Source: Oryzias latipes
Taxonomy: Eukaryota > Chordata > Actinopteri > Beloniformes > Adrianichthyidae
Length of the DNA stretch: 64,000 bases
Reading direction: 5' to 3'
Assembly (NCBI RefSeq): GCF_002234675.1
Contig: NC_019868.2
Location: 5,426,433 to 5,490,432, forward strand
This document shows, piece by piece, positions 34,758 through 47,447 of this stretch. Positions within the stretch are counted from its first letter, which is position 1. Every line of letters begins with the position of its first letter. Both the position numbers and the translations under genes were made by a program. The notes under the pieces are model-generated. The model did not search any database. It was not told the origin of the DNA and worked only from the letters and a program-made list of their open reading frames with translations.

Positions 34758-36998
34758 AAAATTTCGTATTTTATAGGAGATTGGCATGGGCGCAAAAAAA
34801 CGGCTCGATAGCGCCACCTACAGTGACTTTTGTCCCGACGCCCCGCATACGCTTTAACGTACAAGCTTGAATTTTACAGGGCATGTTCTTCAGATGGAGA
34901 CCTACAAAAAAGTCTGAAAGGACCCACCTGTCACTCGCACAGGAAGTCTGATATATTGAGGTCAATATGTCATTTTTGCTTCATTTTGGACATTTGCAGG
35001 CCTCGCTCTAGAACGAACTCCTCCTAGAGATTTTGGAGTAATGACTCCAAACTTTGGTTTTGTAAACTAGACACATGTCCGATGTTAAATTGCGAAGCTT
35101 TTAAGTTTTTACGGATGTTTGTGACCGTGGCGGCGCGTCGAAAATGGAGGTCATTTTGAAAACACGCCATGAAAAGAAAAATGGCCATTACTCAGCCATG
35201 CAAAATCCAATCTGATCCAAAATTGATATGCATGATTGTAGTCTGACCCTGACCACATCAGAAGTGGAAAAATCCAGAACAGGTGTAGCGCCACCTGCTG
35301 GCAAAAGGAAATGACATGTTTTACTTGGAGCATCACTGCTCAAAATAGGATGAGCCGACACACCTCAAAATGATGTCCACCTGTTGAAAAGCCATTGAAG
35401 TTTACTCTGATAAAAAGCCATAACTTTCAATGCGGGGGTGTGGTCGTGACAGAGCGGTGAAGTTGGGCGTCTCGCCATGCACACAAAAGTTGCTCTCACG
35501 TGCACATTCCTTGTCCAATCTCACTGAAATTCAATAGAGGTGATGAGGCTTTCATTCTGAACCAATGGATATGACAATCTTGGACGAACTCCATAGCGCC
35601 ACCTAGATATTGACAAATACATTTTATGTCACATTCTGACCTATCTTTTCTCTTTGCTTTGTCCGACATTCATAAAATTACAACAGGAGATACTCATAAG
35701 GGTCTTCTCTCATCGTCTAAAGTTTCATGGGTGTACACCTGATGGTGCCTGCGCAAGCCACCACCAAACAGGAAGTGGTTGATTGCGTTGCAGTCAGATA
35801 ATTAAAAATTCATAAAAAATCAGCCGTTTGTATCACGAGGCTGAGATTTCAGAATGAGATGCCTCATAAATATCTCCAACTTAGATATACAGCACTTGCA
35901 TGGGTGAACAAAAACGGCTCAATAGCGCCACCTACCATGTTTGTTTTTGAGAGCCCCGCCATGTTCTTTAACATACAAGCTTGATTTTTACAGGACATGT
36001 TCATCAGATGAAAACCTACAAAAAAGTCTCTTGGTACCAAGCTGTCAGTTGCACAGGAAGTCTGCTATATTGGTGTCAATATGTCATTTTTGGTGTATTT
36101 TGGTCATTTGCAAGCCTCGTTCTAGAACGAACTCCTCCTAGAGATTTTTGAACAATGACTCCAAACTTTGGTTTTGTAAACTAAACACATGTCCAATATT
36201 AAATTGCGAAGCCTTTAAGTTTTTACGGTTGTTTGTGACCGTGGCGGCGCGTCAAAATTTGAGGTCGTTTCGAAATCACGCCATGAAAAGAAAAATGGCC
36301 ATTACTCAGCCATAAATAATCAAATCTGATCCAAATTTGTTGTGCATGATTGTAGTCTGACTTTGAACACATCTGCAGTCGAAAAATCCGAAACAGGTGT
36401 AGCGCCACCTGTTGGCAACAGGAAATGACATGTTTTACTTGGAGCATCACTGCTCCAAGTAGGATGAGCCGACACACCTCAAAATGACGTCCACCTGTTG
36501 AAAAACCATTGAAGTTTACTCTGATAAAAAGCCATAACTTTCAATGCGGGGTGTGGTCTTGACAGAGCGGCAAAGTTGGGCGTCTCGCCATGCAGACAAA
36601 TGTTGCTCTCATGTGCACATTCCTTGTCCAATCTCACTGAATTTCAATGGATATGATGAAGCTTCCATTCTGAACCCATGGATATGACAACTTTGGACGA
36701 GCTCTATAGCGCCACCTAGTTATTGCATGGGGCACATTGTGCCCTGTATTTTCTCTGTGCTTTGTCCGATGTGCATGAAATTAAAACTGGAGATACTCAG
36801 AAGGGTCCTCTCTCATCATCTCAAGTTTCATGGCTGCACATCTGACGGTGCCTGCGTAAGGCACTGCCAAACAGGAAGTGGTCGATTCCGTTGCAGTCAT
36901 ATAATCAAGCTTTATAGGAAATCAGCCGTTTGTCTCAGGAAGCTGAGATTTCAGAATTAGATGCGTCCTACAAAGCTCCACGTTTGAAAAGCAGCACT
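34758..36998 (+). repeat. The same ~1.1-kb dimer within the outer element
   Basis: Copy of 30045-32285 at +4713 bp, with one substitution seen (36322). Confidence 0.8.
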
Positions 36999-38399
36999 AT
37001 ACGTACGAGAAACATTTAACCACCTTAATCACCCTATTGTGCTAAAAGCAAATTTTGGGACATTTTGACTCAAGCAAATATTTTTATCATAACTTCTGTT
37101 TAGTTTATCAGCACCAAAATAAAAAATATTTACATTTATAAAATGAACTGGTCAACTCTAGGATTTTATTTATTCAATCTTACATCCTCAAGCTTTTCAT
37201 CAGTCTCCCCTGCTGCAGGAGTGGAGTTAGCCCCCCCCCCAACCCCCGGCTGTGTGCTCACATGTAAATTAGCCAGGAGTGGCAGACAGAAAGTAGAACA
37301 GTTAGAAAGCCTAGTTCAACCCTAAAATACAGCATTTTCCTTTGTTTTGTTTGTCTTTTATACATCCTTAGCACTAATCATTGCTTTTTTATTCATCCAA
37401 AATACAATTAACTTTATATTTTATCTTTTTTTTTTTTTTTTTACAAACAAAACATATGAATGTGCTCCAAAACAAAACCCAGCCTCAGTACACTCCTACA
37501 GATGTAACATCAGACAGTAAATGTCTCTTTTATGCTTTTTTTAATCAATGCTGCAACTTCTTTTCATTTCCTTTCAATACATCCAATAAAATTAAACTAC
37601 AATGACAACAAACACAACATATAGCAAATGTCTCTAAGAAGATTGTGTATATACAATATGTACCACCTTTAAACACCAAATAAATAACAAATCTTTCTAA
37701 TAAAATCACAAAAAATGGAACACAAAATGTAAAACCCAAATTAGAAATTGCAATTTTAAAAAGATACATTTTTCAGCAGCTTTTCAAAATCAATCACATA
37801 TTTTACTCTTCTGTGGATGAAACAAAGAAGTCCAGAATAATGTAGCCACTTCTCCAAAGTCTCTGTCACCTTCAGTTTTAAACAAAGTCTTTGAAAATCC
37901 ATTATACATTGGTCACATGTATTCAGAGACCTGCTAAAAGTGCACAATTGTAAAAGCTCTTTTATATAGACAACTGTTTGTTTGCTTAGAGCTCTAAATA
38001 TAAAAAAATGCTTTTCTATCACCTAGACACAGGTGGGGAACCACATCAACTGGATTAGTAACAGGGAAACATGTTTAGGTTTAAACTTACATCAATACAC
38101 AACATGAAGCTGTTCATCACATTTTTGACCTAAACATGTAAACACATCCTTGGCTCTGCGGTTAGGAAATTGTAATTGGGAATCTCTTCATACCAGGAGC
38201 CAGCCTGAACATTGGAACATCACCACAGTGCCCACCCAGACTGGGACAGCAACGGGGTCCACTTCACAGCCGTGAGGCTGCTATGTTTAACTCCAGCTGT
38301 CCCAGCAAGGGAGACAACTGCAGCAACATCCACTGACCAAGCTGGCAAGCCCTGGCAGAAAAGATCCCCACAAGAAAAACACTGGCTCAGGCAGGCTGG

Positions 38400-38973
38400 T
38401 CAATAAAAAAATATAGTTTTGCCAATGTCTTGCAGCTCGCAGATCAAGTGGTTTAGTTTTCCAGTAATGTCAGTCAAGAATACAAGTTCAGATTCACCAT
38501 ATTCATATTCACCATATTCAGCAGATATCTCCACCAATAGCACCTTAAAAATCCTGTTCTGTTTTGCTTTGCAGCTGAGGTTTTTTTTATGATTTTCACA
38601 ATAGGAGTCATTATGTGTCCAGAGCCAATCACTTCTGCACATAAGGCCTACTGGTGAATGACGCAGCAGTAATGCAGACATTTTGGAAAGTCTGCGTCAG
38701 CTTTACAGCTTACAGTGAGTGATGAAACCTGTCTGCAGTCACTGCTACTGGCTTTTCTAATGGTACCTTTTTCTGCACAAAAACTCCTTCACCGTGTTAT
38801 ACATTTCAACTCCTCTTGTAGATGTCTGTTAGGGCAGATGTGTCAGGAGTTCTTCTCTTGTGGAAACCAAAGGCTATGCTGTACTGTTGCCGTCCACAGA
38901 CTCATCACACTGGACGTTAACCACCTGCACTTTGCAAGATCCCGGTCCAGCTAATTGGCCAAGTTATCAGACA
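38400..38973 (-). pseudogene. hAT transposase remnant inside the outer element
   Basis: Same remnant as 33687-34260, at +4713 bp and with the same breaks. Confidence 0.6.
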
Positions 38974-39372
38974 TAGCTGACACTCATCTAGACATTGTAG
39001 TGGAAATTGAATGAGTTCTATTGTTCTCATTCTTAGGAACAGTGATAGCAATTATCATCATTGCTTGTTTCTTAATCTGATAAAAACCTTCTTCTACTTG
39101 ATGAGAAATTGAGCAGGTCTAAACGAGACTTAGATTTAAGAATTTTTTTCATGCTATATGCATAAGTCTTTGTCCTTTAAGGAAACAGATTACAGTCCCC
39201 CCCCCCCCCCCCCCCCCCACAGGCTGCTGTCATATTAACATTATCTTGGAGCTCCAGAATGGACAAGAAAAAACAACGAGAATGGCTCGAGCAGGGCGTT
39301 GCTCACGGGGCGGTCGCTCGTGCCAGGCGGTGGCACGTGCTCGGGCCCGCTAAATGCTACTTGTAGCTTTAA

Positions 39373-40044
39373 TTTTATTTTATTTTAATAGCATTCCAAC
39401 TAAAATTGTCTATTGTAATATTTTTACCTCTCGACTGATTTAGAAAAGAGGACCAGAACAGTTTAGGATGTAAACAATGAAAAAACAAATGTTGTACAGT
39501 TTTAACCTCATTTAACAGAAAACATAAAGATTTTAACAGAACAAAATATGTTTGTCACAAGAGACGCTCAGCCAGAAGGAGCTTTTGTTCAGGATAAAGG
39601 AGTTCATCCATCTCAATAACAGAACTCACTCATGACTGAAAAAGATAGAAAAAGTTTTCAAACTCCGTTAAGGACCAAACATCAACATATTGTGCAAATG
39701 CAAGAAAACTAAATCAGAGAATATAAAAAAGGAAGAAAAACAAATGCAATGCAGGTCAAAAAGTCAGCACTAAAGAATTTCCACAGACAGAACACAGCCC
39801 ATTCTTCACAGCTGCTCCTCCAACCCAGACATTGCAGAAATCAAAGCTCACCAGGTGGAATGGTGTTGCTCCATTCCCCTGTTTTAACTGCACACCTCAG
39901 TGTACACCCACAATAACAAGAGGAGGGGGGTCACGTCAGGCCCTGTCTCTTGTCTTGAGGTGGGATGGGCCTATGACTGATGCCGGGGTGGTGGGGGTGT
40001 CTTGGGGGATCCTGTTCCCCGTAACATCTGAGCTGGGTGGACCA
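39373..40044. other. Intergenic, no supported gene
   Basis: AT-rich, then a G-rich block at 39920-40040 that recalls the L1 G-rich UTR in composition. No ORF with recognisable domain. Confidence 0.4.
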
Positions 40045-40290
40045 CGCTTTTTTTTAGCTTAAACAAGGACACTGACTTTGAATTAAAAAACTATGAACTT
40101 AACTATGTGAACAGAGCAGACAAAAAAGGTGGAGGAGTCACAATATATGTGAAAAGAAATTTTAAGTTTACAGTAATTGATAAAGTGTCAGTAGCAGTGG
40201 ATGGAATATTGGAATGTATTACAATTCAAAAATATTCAGGGAGAAATGTCATAATACGCTGTGTATATAGGTCACCAGGGTCAAGCTTAA

Positions 40291-40383
40291 GCCTCCTTTT
40301 ATGCTCAGGGTCAGATTGACCCATTTTGAATTTTAAAATCCAAAAAATAAATAAAAACTGAAAAGCATTTTTCAGCAGGAGGG
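40291..40383 (+). mobile_element. 93-bp piggyBac-like MITE inside LINE
   Basis: Flanked exactly by TTAA (40287-40290 and 40384-40387). The ends GCCTCCT and AGGAGGG are inverted. LINE reading resumes on the right ('gtgttcagtgactggatgg'). Confidence 0.75.
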
Positions 40384-40519
40384 TTAAAGGTGTTCAGTGA
40401 CTGGATGGAAAAGATGTTTAACTCTCAAAATAACAAAATATTTACTATAATATAGAATACACTCATATGAGTAGACCAATGACATGTGACATAACTGATC
40501 GTTTACCAGTTTTAGCAAC

Positions 40520-40990
40520 ATGTCTATCAATCAATCAATCAACCAATCAATCAATCAAACTTTATTTATATTTTATATTTCACATAAAAGTATAACACAA
40601 AGTGCTTTACATTAAAACAAATAATACAAAAACGTGCCTGAAAATTAAAATAAACAAGCACAAAAATTAAAATAGAGCCCCCTCCCCATACCTATACACA
40701 ACCCCCACCCCTTTCACACACACAACCCCCCCTAACTGATGGGGATAGACAATAAGAAATAGGCTGAGCACAAAAACAAGATGTTTGTTGTTGGAAACAT
40801 TAATCATTTGGAGCTCCCTCTCTGTGAACAGCTGCATAGCAGCCAAATGCAGCATCACAGGCGGGGACCGCTCCACCACAGCAAAGTGGAGATGCAGGTC
40901 CCCATCTAGAGCTGCAGCGGCTGAACAGCAGCCGACCCAGAGGGACAGGATCCAGCTGAGGAAGCACCGGAAAGAAAAATGAGAATGAAA
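40520..40990 (-). repeat. LINE/SINE-type tail with (TCAA)n, reverse orientation
   Basis: A TCAA array (40524-40557) is followed by 'aactttatttata ... aaagtgctttacatt', the reverse of a common 'gcactttgtg..tataaataaagtt' fish retroposon tail. GC-richer unassigned DNA continues to about 40980. Confidence 0.55.
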
Positions 40991-41194
40991 AAGTAAATAT
41001 TACTGATGAAAGCAATAAACAAATAAACAATAAAATATTGAAATAAGTTAAACTAAAAGAAATCTTTAAAAATCTAATATAAACTCATAAAACAAGATAA
41101 AATGAACAAACAAATAAATACATCAAATAGATAAAAGTAGTAAAAATGAGCTAAAAGCTAGATTAAAAAGGTTTAGCAATAAAAATAATAATAA

Positions 41195-41265
41195 ACTTTA
41201 TTTGTATAGCACCTATCAAGATAAAAATCACAAAGTATTTCACAGTAAAACACAATAAAACAATC
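41195..41265 (-). repeat. Short retroposon tail fragment
   Basis: 'aataataataaactttatttgtatagcacc...' followed by 'cacaaagtatttcacagt', the reverse of an L2-like tail. Confidence 0.5.
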
Positions 41266-41274
41266 CCTGATTAT

Positions 41275-41438
41275 CGCCTGACTTTCTATTGCAATCACTC
41301 ACAGTCTACGTCGCACTGAGTGAGGCTCAGGGCGAAGAAACAGTGCGCTGGGGTTGTTTGGAGATGTAGTGCATTCAGAACTCTGGAGACGGTTTCTGTC
41401 GGTGACCAAAGGGGGAGACAGAGCTCTGACTTCTGACA
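41275..41438 (-). mobile_element. Gypsy-type LTR fragment, same family as 16562
   Basis: On the minus strand begins TGTCAGAAGTCAGAGCTCTG and follows the 16562 copy through 'tctccccctttggtcaccg' and further diverged words. Truncated at about 41275. Confidence 0.65.
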
Positions 41439-42075
41439 GAAGTATTAAATACGATAATTAAAAATGGTTCAATATCCAGACATACCCAGATTACTTTACA
41501 GAAGAGAAGGGTCAAAACTATAACATCAATGAAGCTGCAAAACGGCATCAATAACCCCTCTGTAAATGTGTTTCCAGAGTTGTCAGGGGAAATTCTTAAA
41601 TGCAAAACCAGCAAAAACAATAATCCAACCATTGAAAGGATCTCACACTCAATCTTTTTTTCTGATGTAAATGAAAAGGAGCTGATATCAATTGCAAATA
41701 CATTCAAGAGTAAAACCTCAAAAGATTGTGAGAATATAGATATGTAGGAACTTCAAGATCAAACTGAAAAGAACCACCAAGAAAAGTTTCTGTGTGTCTG
41801 TGTGTGGCACTAAACTCTGGAACAGGTTAAGTAATGAGCTCAAACAATGTTTTAAATATAAAGAAATTCAATGAAATGTATAACGAAACCAGTGGTGGAC
41901 AGTGCATTAATCACCTGGGCCTTCAGTAGTGCTACGTCTGAATCACTCAACCCCTAATTAAGCATTTTTATGCCTCTAAATACACTGAATAAACAAAACA
42001 GTAAACACATCTCATTATGCAACTACAGCCAGCATAAAACATTGAAAACAGCCACATGCATTTGAAATATTATTT

Positions 42076-42110
42076 ATTATGCGCTATATAAGTATACGCC
42101 ATTTATCATT
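42076..42110 (+). mobile_element. SINE 3' tail fragment
   Basis: 'gcgctatataagtatacgcc atttatcatt' matches the end of the SINE at 9527-9768. Confidence 0.55.
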
Positions 42111-43645
42111 TCACTCATCAAAAAATTGGATTATTTGAAGACAAAATGCATCCTCCTCTCTTTCCTCAAAAACAGTCCATCACCCTGTCATGGAGATCAT
42201 CGTCGTCAGTTCCATCAAGAAGTCCTTTTCTATTCCATCAACGCCAGTGCTGAGAGTCTGTCCAGTTCTGTTTCTGAGTAGCTTTAAATTAGCTTTAGAC
42301 CATTTTTTTATGTTATGCCCCTCGACGTACCCCTAGACAGCAAATGGGGCGCAACAATACACTTGGTCATTTTTACGTTCCAGTAAAATAAACCTAACGC
42401 TCTTCTATCCAAATGGCATTTTCCACTCTTGATAATATGCAATGTTTTCATTTTAAGATGATTTTGCATCAGACAGATGAATCTGGTTGGATAAATCAAT
42501 GCATTGATTAATTGTTACACCCAAAACTGCTGTCAAAAAGATTTACGTTGAGGTCGTTTGTTTTAGTCCAGACATAAACAAAAACCTACTTTCACTCCTG
42601 ACTGTAAATAAGTACAGCCTTGAACATCTACACTGCTGCAAAATACAGCTGCTTGGATGCTGACAAACACTGGAAAATAGATCCACATTTCTGCACTTAC
42701 CCCATTGGCTTCTGATCCATTTCAGAGTTGATGTTGTACTTATTTGCCCCCTTTCCTCTTTGTGATCTTTGACATTTTCACAAATCAAGTTTATGGTTTA
42801 CAGATCAGCATTTGCTGGAAGTCCTGTGTGCACAGTCTATGCAGAAGGACGATCGCAGATCTGCCTGTTTTGAAAACATAGTTTAAGGCATGTATTTTTA
42901 AACTGGCTTTGAATTTGTGAAAGCACTGCAACTTTCCTGGTTCTTATTCGTTTTACTTCCATACGTTGTTTCGTGATCTGACTTTTTCTAACATTTTTTT
43001 TTTCAGTATTTTAGCACTGCTTTAACGTTGCATTAATGGAAACACTCCCTACTTTCATTTTTACTTATTCTTAATCAAGCCTTGGTCTAAAAGTGGACAT
43101 AACAGATGTTAATTCCATTGCGACTTTATAGTAAGCAACCTCTGTCTGTGTTTTTTACTAGTTTGTACATCCCGTCTAGTTCATGCCTTTTGGTGTATAT
43201 GCACGTGAAATACTAAAGCCAGTTCAAAAGAAATTTCACTTGTAGTACACTGCAGCTTTCCTTTTGTTCCTAAACTTTATCTTGTGTTCCAGTTTCCAAC
43301 AGGCTGAGAGTCCTGACTACCTGATGAGACTTCATGTTGGTATCTCTACCTTCTGCACTCAACCATGATGTGACCCTCCTTCCCAACATGGTCATAGCAT
43401 CATCTAGTCTATCTTGCATTGACTCTAGCTTTCCTTACATATTTTTGGCCAAGTACTAAGCTGGTTGCAGGGATCATAAAACCCACTCTAGTTCAAGCTC
43501 ATGATCCTGCCTCTCTGGCCTTTGTTGTGTCCACCTCCAGTCTTTAGCCTCTAGTGCTCCATTCTTGTAGATGTAGCTTCTCAAGCCAGCAACGAGTCTA
43601 TAGATCACTTCCATGTTGCTCCATAGTGACAAACCCTCACAAAAG
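42111..43645. other. Intergenic with a possible LINE C-terminal scrap
   Basis: No gene. At about 42630-42730 the + strand reads QNTAAWMLTNTGK then a stop, resembling the QNAAAR.LTRT block of L2-type LINEs; very decayed. Confidence 0.4.
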
Positions 43646-43860
43646 TAAATGGTAAATAGCAATTTTCTACCTTTTTAGACGGCCCAAAGCGCTTAACAGT
43701 CACAATCCTGTTGACCCATTCACACACACATTCACACACCGATGGCAACTCCAATGTAGAACACTGGCACCAACCTAATGCCACCAGGAGCCATGCTGGG
43801 TTTAGTGATTTGCCTATGGATACTACAAAACATGGTTGGGCAGGACGGGAACCAAATTTC
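43646..43860 (-). mobile_element. tRNA-derived SINE, reverse orientation
   Basis: In reverse it gives the tail words 'gcgctttgggccgtc', 'gtgtgaatgtgtgtgtgaat' and a middle 'ggtggcattaggttggtgcc', parallel to the copies at 9527 and 58363. Confidence 0.7.
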
Positions 43861-44770
43861 CAATCTGCACCACACCACACACCAATGACAACAAAAAAAA
43901 GTCACATAAACGTTCATGTACTCACAAAATACCCTAATGTGGTTGCAAAATAGATGACTATATAACGAAGTGGGAATGTTGGAAAAATAAGGGCCATTGC
44001 TCCTTCCCCTTCCCCCTCTGCACATGCATATTCTGGTGACATGCATGCTTTGTTTTGTACAAGTTTCAACAGTTTCAGAGTTTCAGAAGTCTTCTCAGGT
44101 TTCTGTGGTTAGAGTTCAACACAAGCTGGTTTGTAATTAACTGTCCTTTTCCATTAGTCATGAATACAATATGAAGGTGTCATTTTTAGGGATTCAAATT
44201 CTAGCTTGGCCCCTTTTTGTCTAGAAGCAGTAAACAAGTTGTGTTCTAGATATTTGTTAGGGTTTTTTTTAGGGTGGTGCAGTGTTGTTTTGTGGTCAAA
44301 TAAATCCCATACCAGCATAGTCATTTGATTTTCCTGTTCTTTACAGATTGTGAGCAAATTTACACCCCTAAGCCTATCTTTATCTTGTTTTCTTTTTACA
44401 GCTCCTCAATAGTGTAGAACAAAGATTGAGCCTTTTTCTAAAAGGTATGTAAACTTTTTTTTAAGCTTTTTCTCAGGGTGATGTTTTAGTACTGTTCTTT
44501 TATGAGCCCTGTGAATTATTGAGGACTCTGGTCATGTTTCAAGCAGGTGTTAAGCATGTCTCGTGCATATGCGTTCATTTGGTAACCTGTGTCAGTTTAA
44601 AACCACACCCTAAATCTGTCGTTGTCTGCTAGATTTCTAAAGAGCGACAGTGTATTTGGAATATGATAAATTAGAGGATGGTTCCACTTACACGTAAAGT
44701 ATAAGAAAACCTGTTGAACATTTTGTTTTCTACTGTTCTGTGCTCACTGGGCCTAATGCATGTCCCACAT
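43861..44770. other. Intergenic, nothing recognised
   Basis: No supported ORF or repeat. Confidence 0.45.
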
Positions 44771-44774
44771 TTTT

Positions 44775-45190
44775 TGCACTATAGGTCACATCAGAGTATA
44801 AGACGTAGGGTCAATGAATTGTCTATTTTCAAACGTATATCATATGTGAGGCGCACCGAACTCTAAGGCACATTAATGCCACAGTTACAAATCCCAAGTT
44901 ACCACTGAGGCAGTTGTGGCAGCTCCCTTTGTAATCAGGCGGCGGCAGTTGCATTTTTATATGCTGCACGATGGCTGGCAAGGTTGTAAGAAAAAGTTTA
45001 ACATTTTACAGTGACTGTGCAAATTTCAAGGTTGTGATGGTGGCAGTCCAGTGACATCCAGAATGGCCCGCTTTTTATACACTCGCAGGCTACCGAGCGG
45101 CTGGTGGTACTTGACATGGACGGCCGCCGAACAGAGACATTTGCACATTGTCCAATCAGAGCTGCTGTTGGACGGTGATCCTGCGTTTTC
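44775..45190 (+). mobile_element. pogo-type element remnant
   Basis: Starts with a diverged pogo end ('actataggtcacatcagagtataag', 'gaggcgcaccgaactctaagg'). A decayed coding start with words like GKVVRKSLTFYSDCANFKVV follows near 44975-45040. Related to 24590-25527. Confidence 0.5.
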
Positions 45191-45235
45191 TTAGATTTCT
45201 GTTACTACTTGACACAGTATTCAGCACCCCTAAAT

Positions 45236-45264
45236 GGGTGGGGTCATCTAAGATAGCACAAAGG
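45236..45264 (+). mobile_element. Terminal fragment of the piggyBac-like MITE
   Basis: Only the right ~30 bp ('gggtggggtcatctaagata' and 'gcacaaagg') of the 4835-5039 family. Confidence 0.7.
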
Positions 45265-45295
45265 ATAAAGAAATAAATCAAATGGGAAGGAATTA

Positions 45296-45334
45296 CAAAC
45301 ATGTCATGATAACTCCGTCATCATGACATGTTTG
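45296..45334. repeat. Perfect 15-bp inverted repeat, 9-nt loop
   Basis: CAAACATGTCATGAT and ATCATGACATGTTTG around AACTCCGTC. Confidence 0.9.
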
Positions 45335-46860
45335 CTAGAAGGGCTAAAACAGGCAAACAGATGTCAAGCGTGTACCCCCCCTGCATGCATAGACTGTGAT
45401 TGCCTTAACAGTTTTCAAGACACCACAGTCAGGTAAATTGTGGTCCTGAGGGGAAATACTCCCATATTCAAACCCCTTTCACTTCAGCCCCACCCAGTCT
45501 TTATTGTTAAGCCTTCTAGCTGTAAACATCTGAAAACTCTGTGAGAACATGACTGCTTTAACGGTTAATTTACCCCTCCCGGAGGCTGTTTGCCCCACCC
45601 TCCACTCCTCTTCAGGTAATTTTGAGGAATGTTACTGGGATCTGCCACAAAGCCTTTCTCTTTCCCCTCTGCTGTAGCAGCACAGACTTACACACACATT
45701 TTAATGGTTTTTAACCAGAGCGCAATGCATATTTCAGCTTCTTCAACCAAAGCAAAAACAATAGTAATTATTAAAATTCAATTATATTGAACAGAATGAG
45801 AAAAGAAAACGTTGTGAATTTTTTACAGTTTTTAGAAGCTAAATGAACACAATGAAAGTTGTTAGGTTGTTATAAACAATAGAAAAATAAAATGTTGAGT
45901 TGTTCTTTTGAGATAAACTGAAGTAAACATTTTCTGAAACCTTAGGTCTAGTTCCCTAAGATTAGAAATTTCCAGAAACTCCAAGTGACCTCAACTAGAA
46001 CTTTCTAGAGTCTCGCCAACCTCAACAAAAATAGCTGACATTTTTAAACCCAGTTCACCCTTAAATATATATTTTTGAAAATTCAGCAACCATTTAACAT
46101 TTAAAATTTAAATCCTGTAGATAGAAATGTCGAAATAAAGATTCCTGGTTGGATTGACTTTGATTTGAATGGCCTGCATGCCTGACGATTTTAGCCGTCA
46201 CATTCAATTTCCAACTCAAGCAATTGTGTTGTAGTTTCACGTGGTTTAAATGCTGCAACAGTTAGTGCAACTACTCTTGGAAGTAATTACCCCAAATCAT
46301 CTTTTTCTGTTTTGGACACCACACCATCACTCCATTTGCTTCCTTGTCCATCTCTGCCAAATTCCCTGTCCCACTTTTTCCACAAACCAAACCAAACATC
46401 AGCAGCAAGCCCCTTCAGTTTTCCAATTTTTAAGCTATTTTTACCCCCCCACCCCCACATAAATAAATAGATAATTAAATAAAAACCATGGTGAAACAAA
46501 ATCACAATTATGAAGAGGGCAAATTGTAATTTCAGGATTTTAGTCTCAAAATGTTTAGAACTTTCTTAACGTTTTTTACTAAATTGCCAAAATTTTAATT
46601 AGGCTGTTCAGCGTCAGGAGCAGAGCTATGGGGGGCAGTGGGATCTCCTCTCCCCCCCCCCCCCCCCCCTCTCAGCAAAAATACCCACACACACTTGCCC
46701 CCCAATGTTTGAATCTGCATTTGTATTATTATTGACAAAAGATTAAGAAACCACCAATATGAGCTCTATTAAGTATTGCAAAACTAAAACAAGCAATATG
46801 TTTACATGAACCCCTCAAGTTATTTGCTGTGCCCCTTTAATGTTTATGCTCCATTTCCTT
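45335..46860. other. Intergenic, with a poly(C) tract
   Basis: No supported gene. 18-base C-run at 46652-46669. Confidence 0.5.
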
Positions 46861-46861
46861 G

Positions 46862-47110
46862 TGTCAGAGACTGGTGGTGCAGGACCCCGAAATGCAGGAG
46901 ACAGGCTGGTGGCAGAAACCTGGAATATTTAATCAGCTGAAACGTGGCAAAACCCTGCAAGCAACAAGGAGTGACAGAACACAGTACATCACCTAAAGAG
47001 GAAGAACTGAAACCAGACACTTGGACTGACGGTAATTAGCTGAACTGAAGACAGTCGAGATAAACCTGAAACTGGTAACTGAGGGACAATTCAAAACACA
47101 ACATGACAAA
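46862..47110. repeat. Possible dispersed repeat
   Basis: 'gtgtcagagactggtggtg', 'gcaggacccc', 'caggagacaggctggtgg' and a following 'acaaaaaccaaac' end resemble a dispersed fish repeat. Class unknown. Confidence 0.35.
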
Positions 47111-47447
47111 AACCAAACTAAAGGGCAATCCTCACAGCTTGCTATGGCAAGAGGAAATTCTTATTTTAAGAAAACTCGTTGATATTGACTCATCAATACT
47201 AAAACCAGCTGAAATAAATATTTTTGATCTTTTCATTTGTAATGGCTTTCCACTCTCCTGTTCTCATTTGCCATCCTTTCAAAGTCTTCCGTCCCCCATT
47301 AGCCCCCCCATATAAAATGTCCTAGCTCCTCCACTGTGTAAAATGTAAGTTTCTTTGTCTACTTAAGAATAGCCTACAAGATACATGTCGTGTTTTCTTT
47401 TTCCACAGGGAGATTGAAACATAATATTAAAAAATGTGGTTTGTGGA

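Larger units (their letters stand above)
29816..39372 (+). mobile_element. Outer copy of a 4.7-kb repeat element, split by an inner copy
   Basis: The left end (LE1, 29816-29880) starts TAGGGCCCGAGCACG and runs into (ATT)n. The remaining body lies at 34655-39372, ending CGTGCTCGGGCCC (39336-39348) then 'gctaaatgctacttgtagc'. The two ends form a 13-bp perfect inverted repeat. Between them sits a second copy at 29881-34654. No intact ORF exists. The family (with 'tagcgccacct' motifs and '(att)n') is common in fish; its class is uncertain, with a hAT or other TIR element plausible. Confidence 0.75.
40045..41890 (+). pseudogene. Decayed non-LTR LINE with internal deletions and later insertions
   Basis: Three collinear fragments of one protein are visible. 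An endonuclease-domain part at 40095-40290 reads NYVNRADKKGGGVTIYVKR and CVYRSPGS. A linker part at 41590-41747 reads SIFFSDVNEKELISIANTFK then SKTSKDCENIDM. A C-terminal part at 41765-41875 reads KRTTKKSFC...CGTKLWNRLSNELK. The central RT is missing. A TTAA-flanked MITE (40291-40383), a tail repeat (40540-40990) and an LTR fragment (41275-41438) sit inside. Clade uncertain (L2/CR1/Rex-like). Confidence 0.65.

Noticed and set aside
29816..39372. Host gene duplication
   Set aside because: The duplicated unit has inverted ends, SINE/hAT-like motifs and no intact ORF, so it is a repeat element and not a gene.
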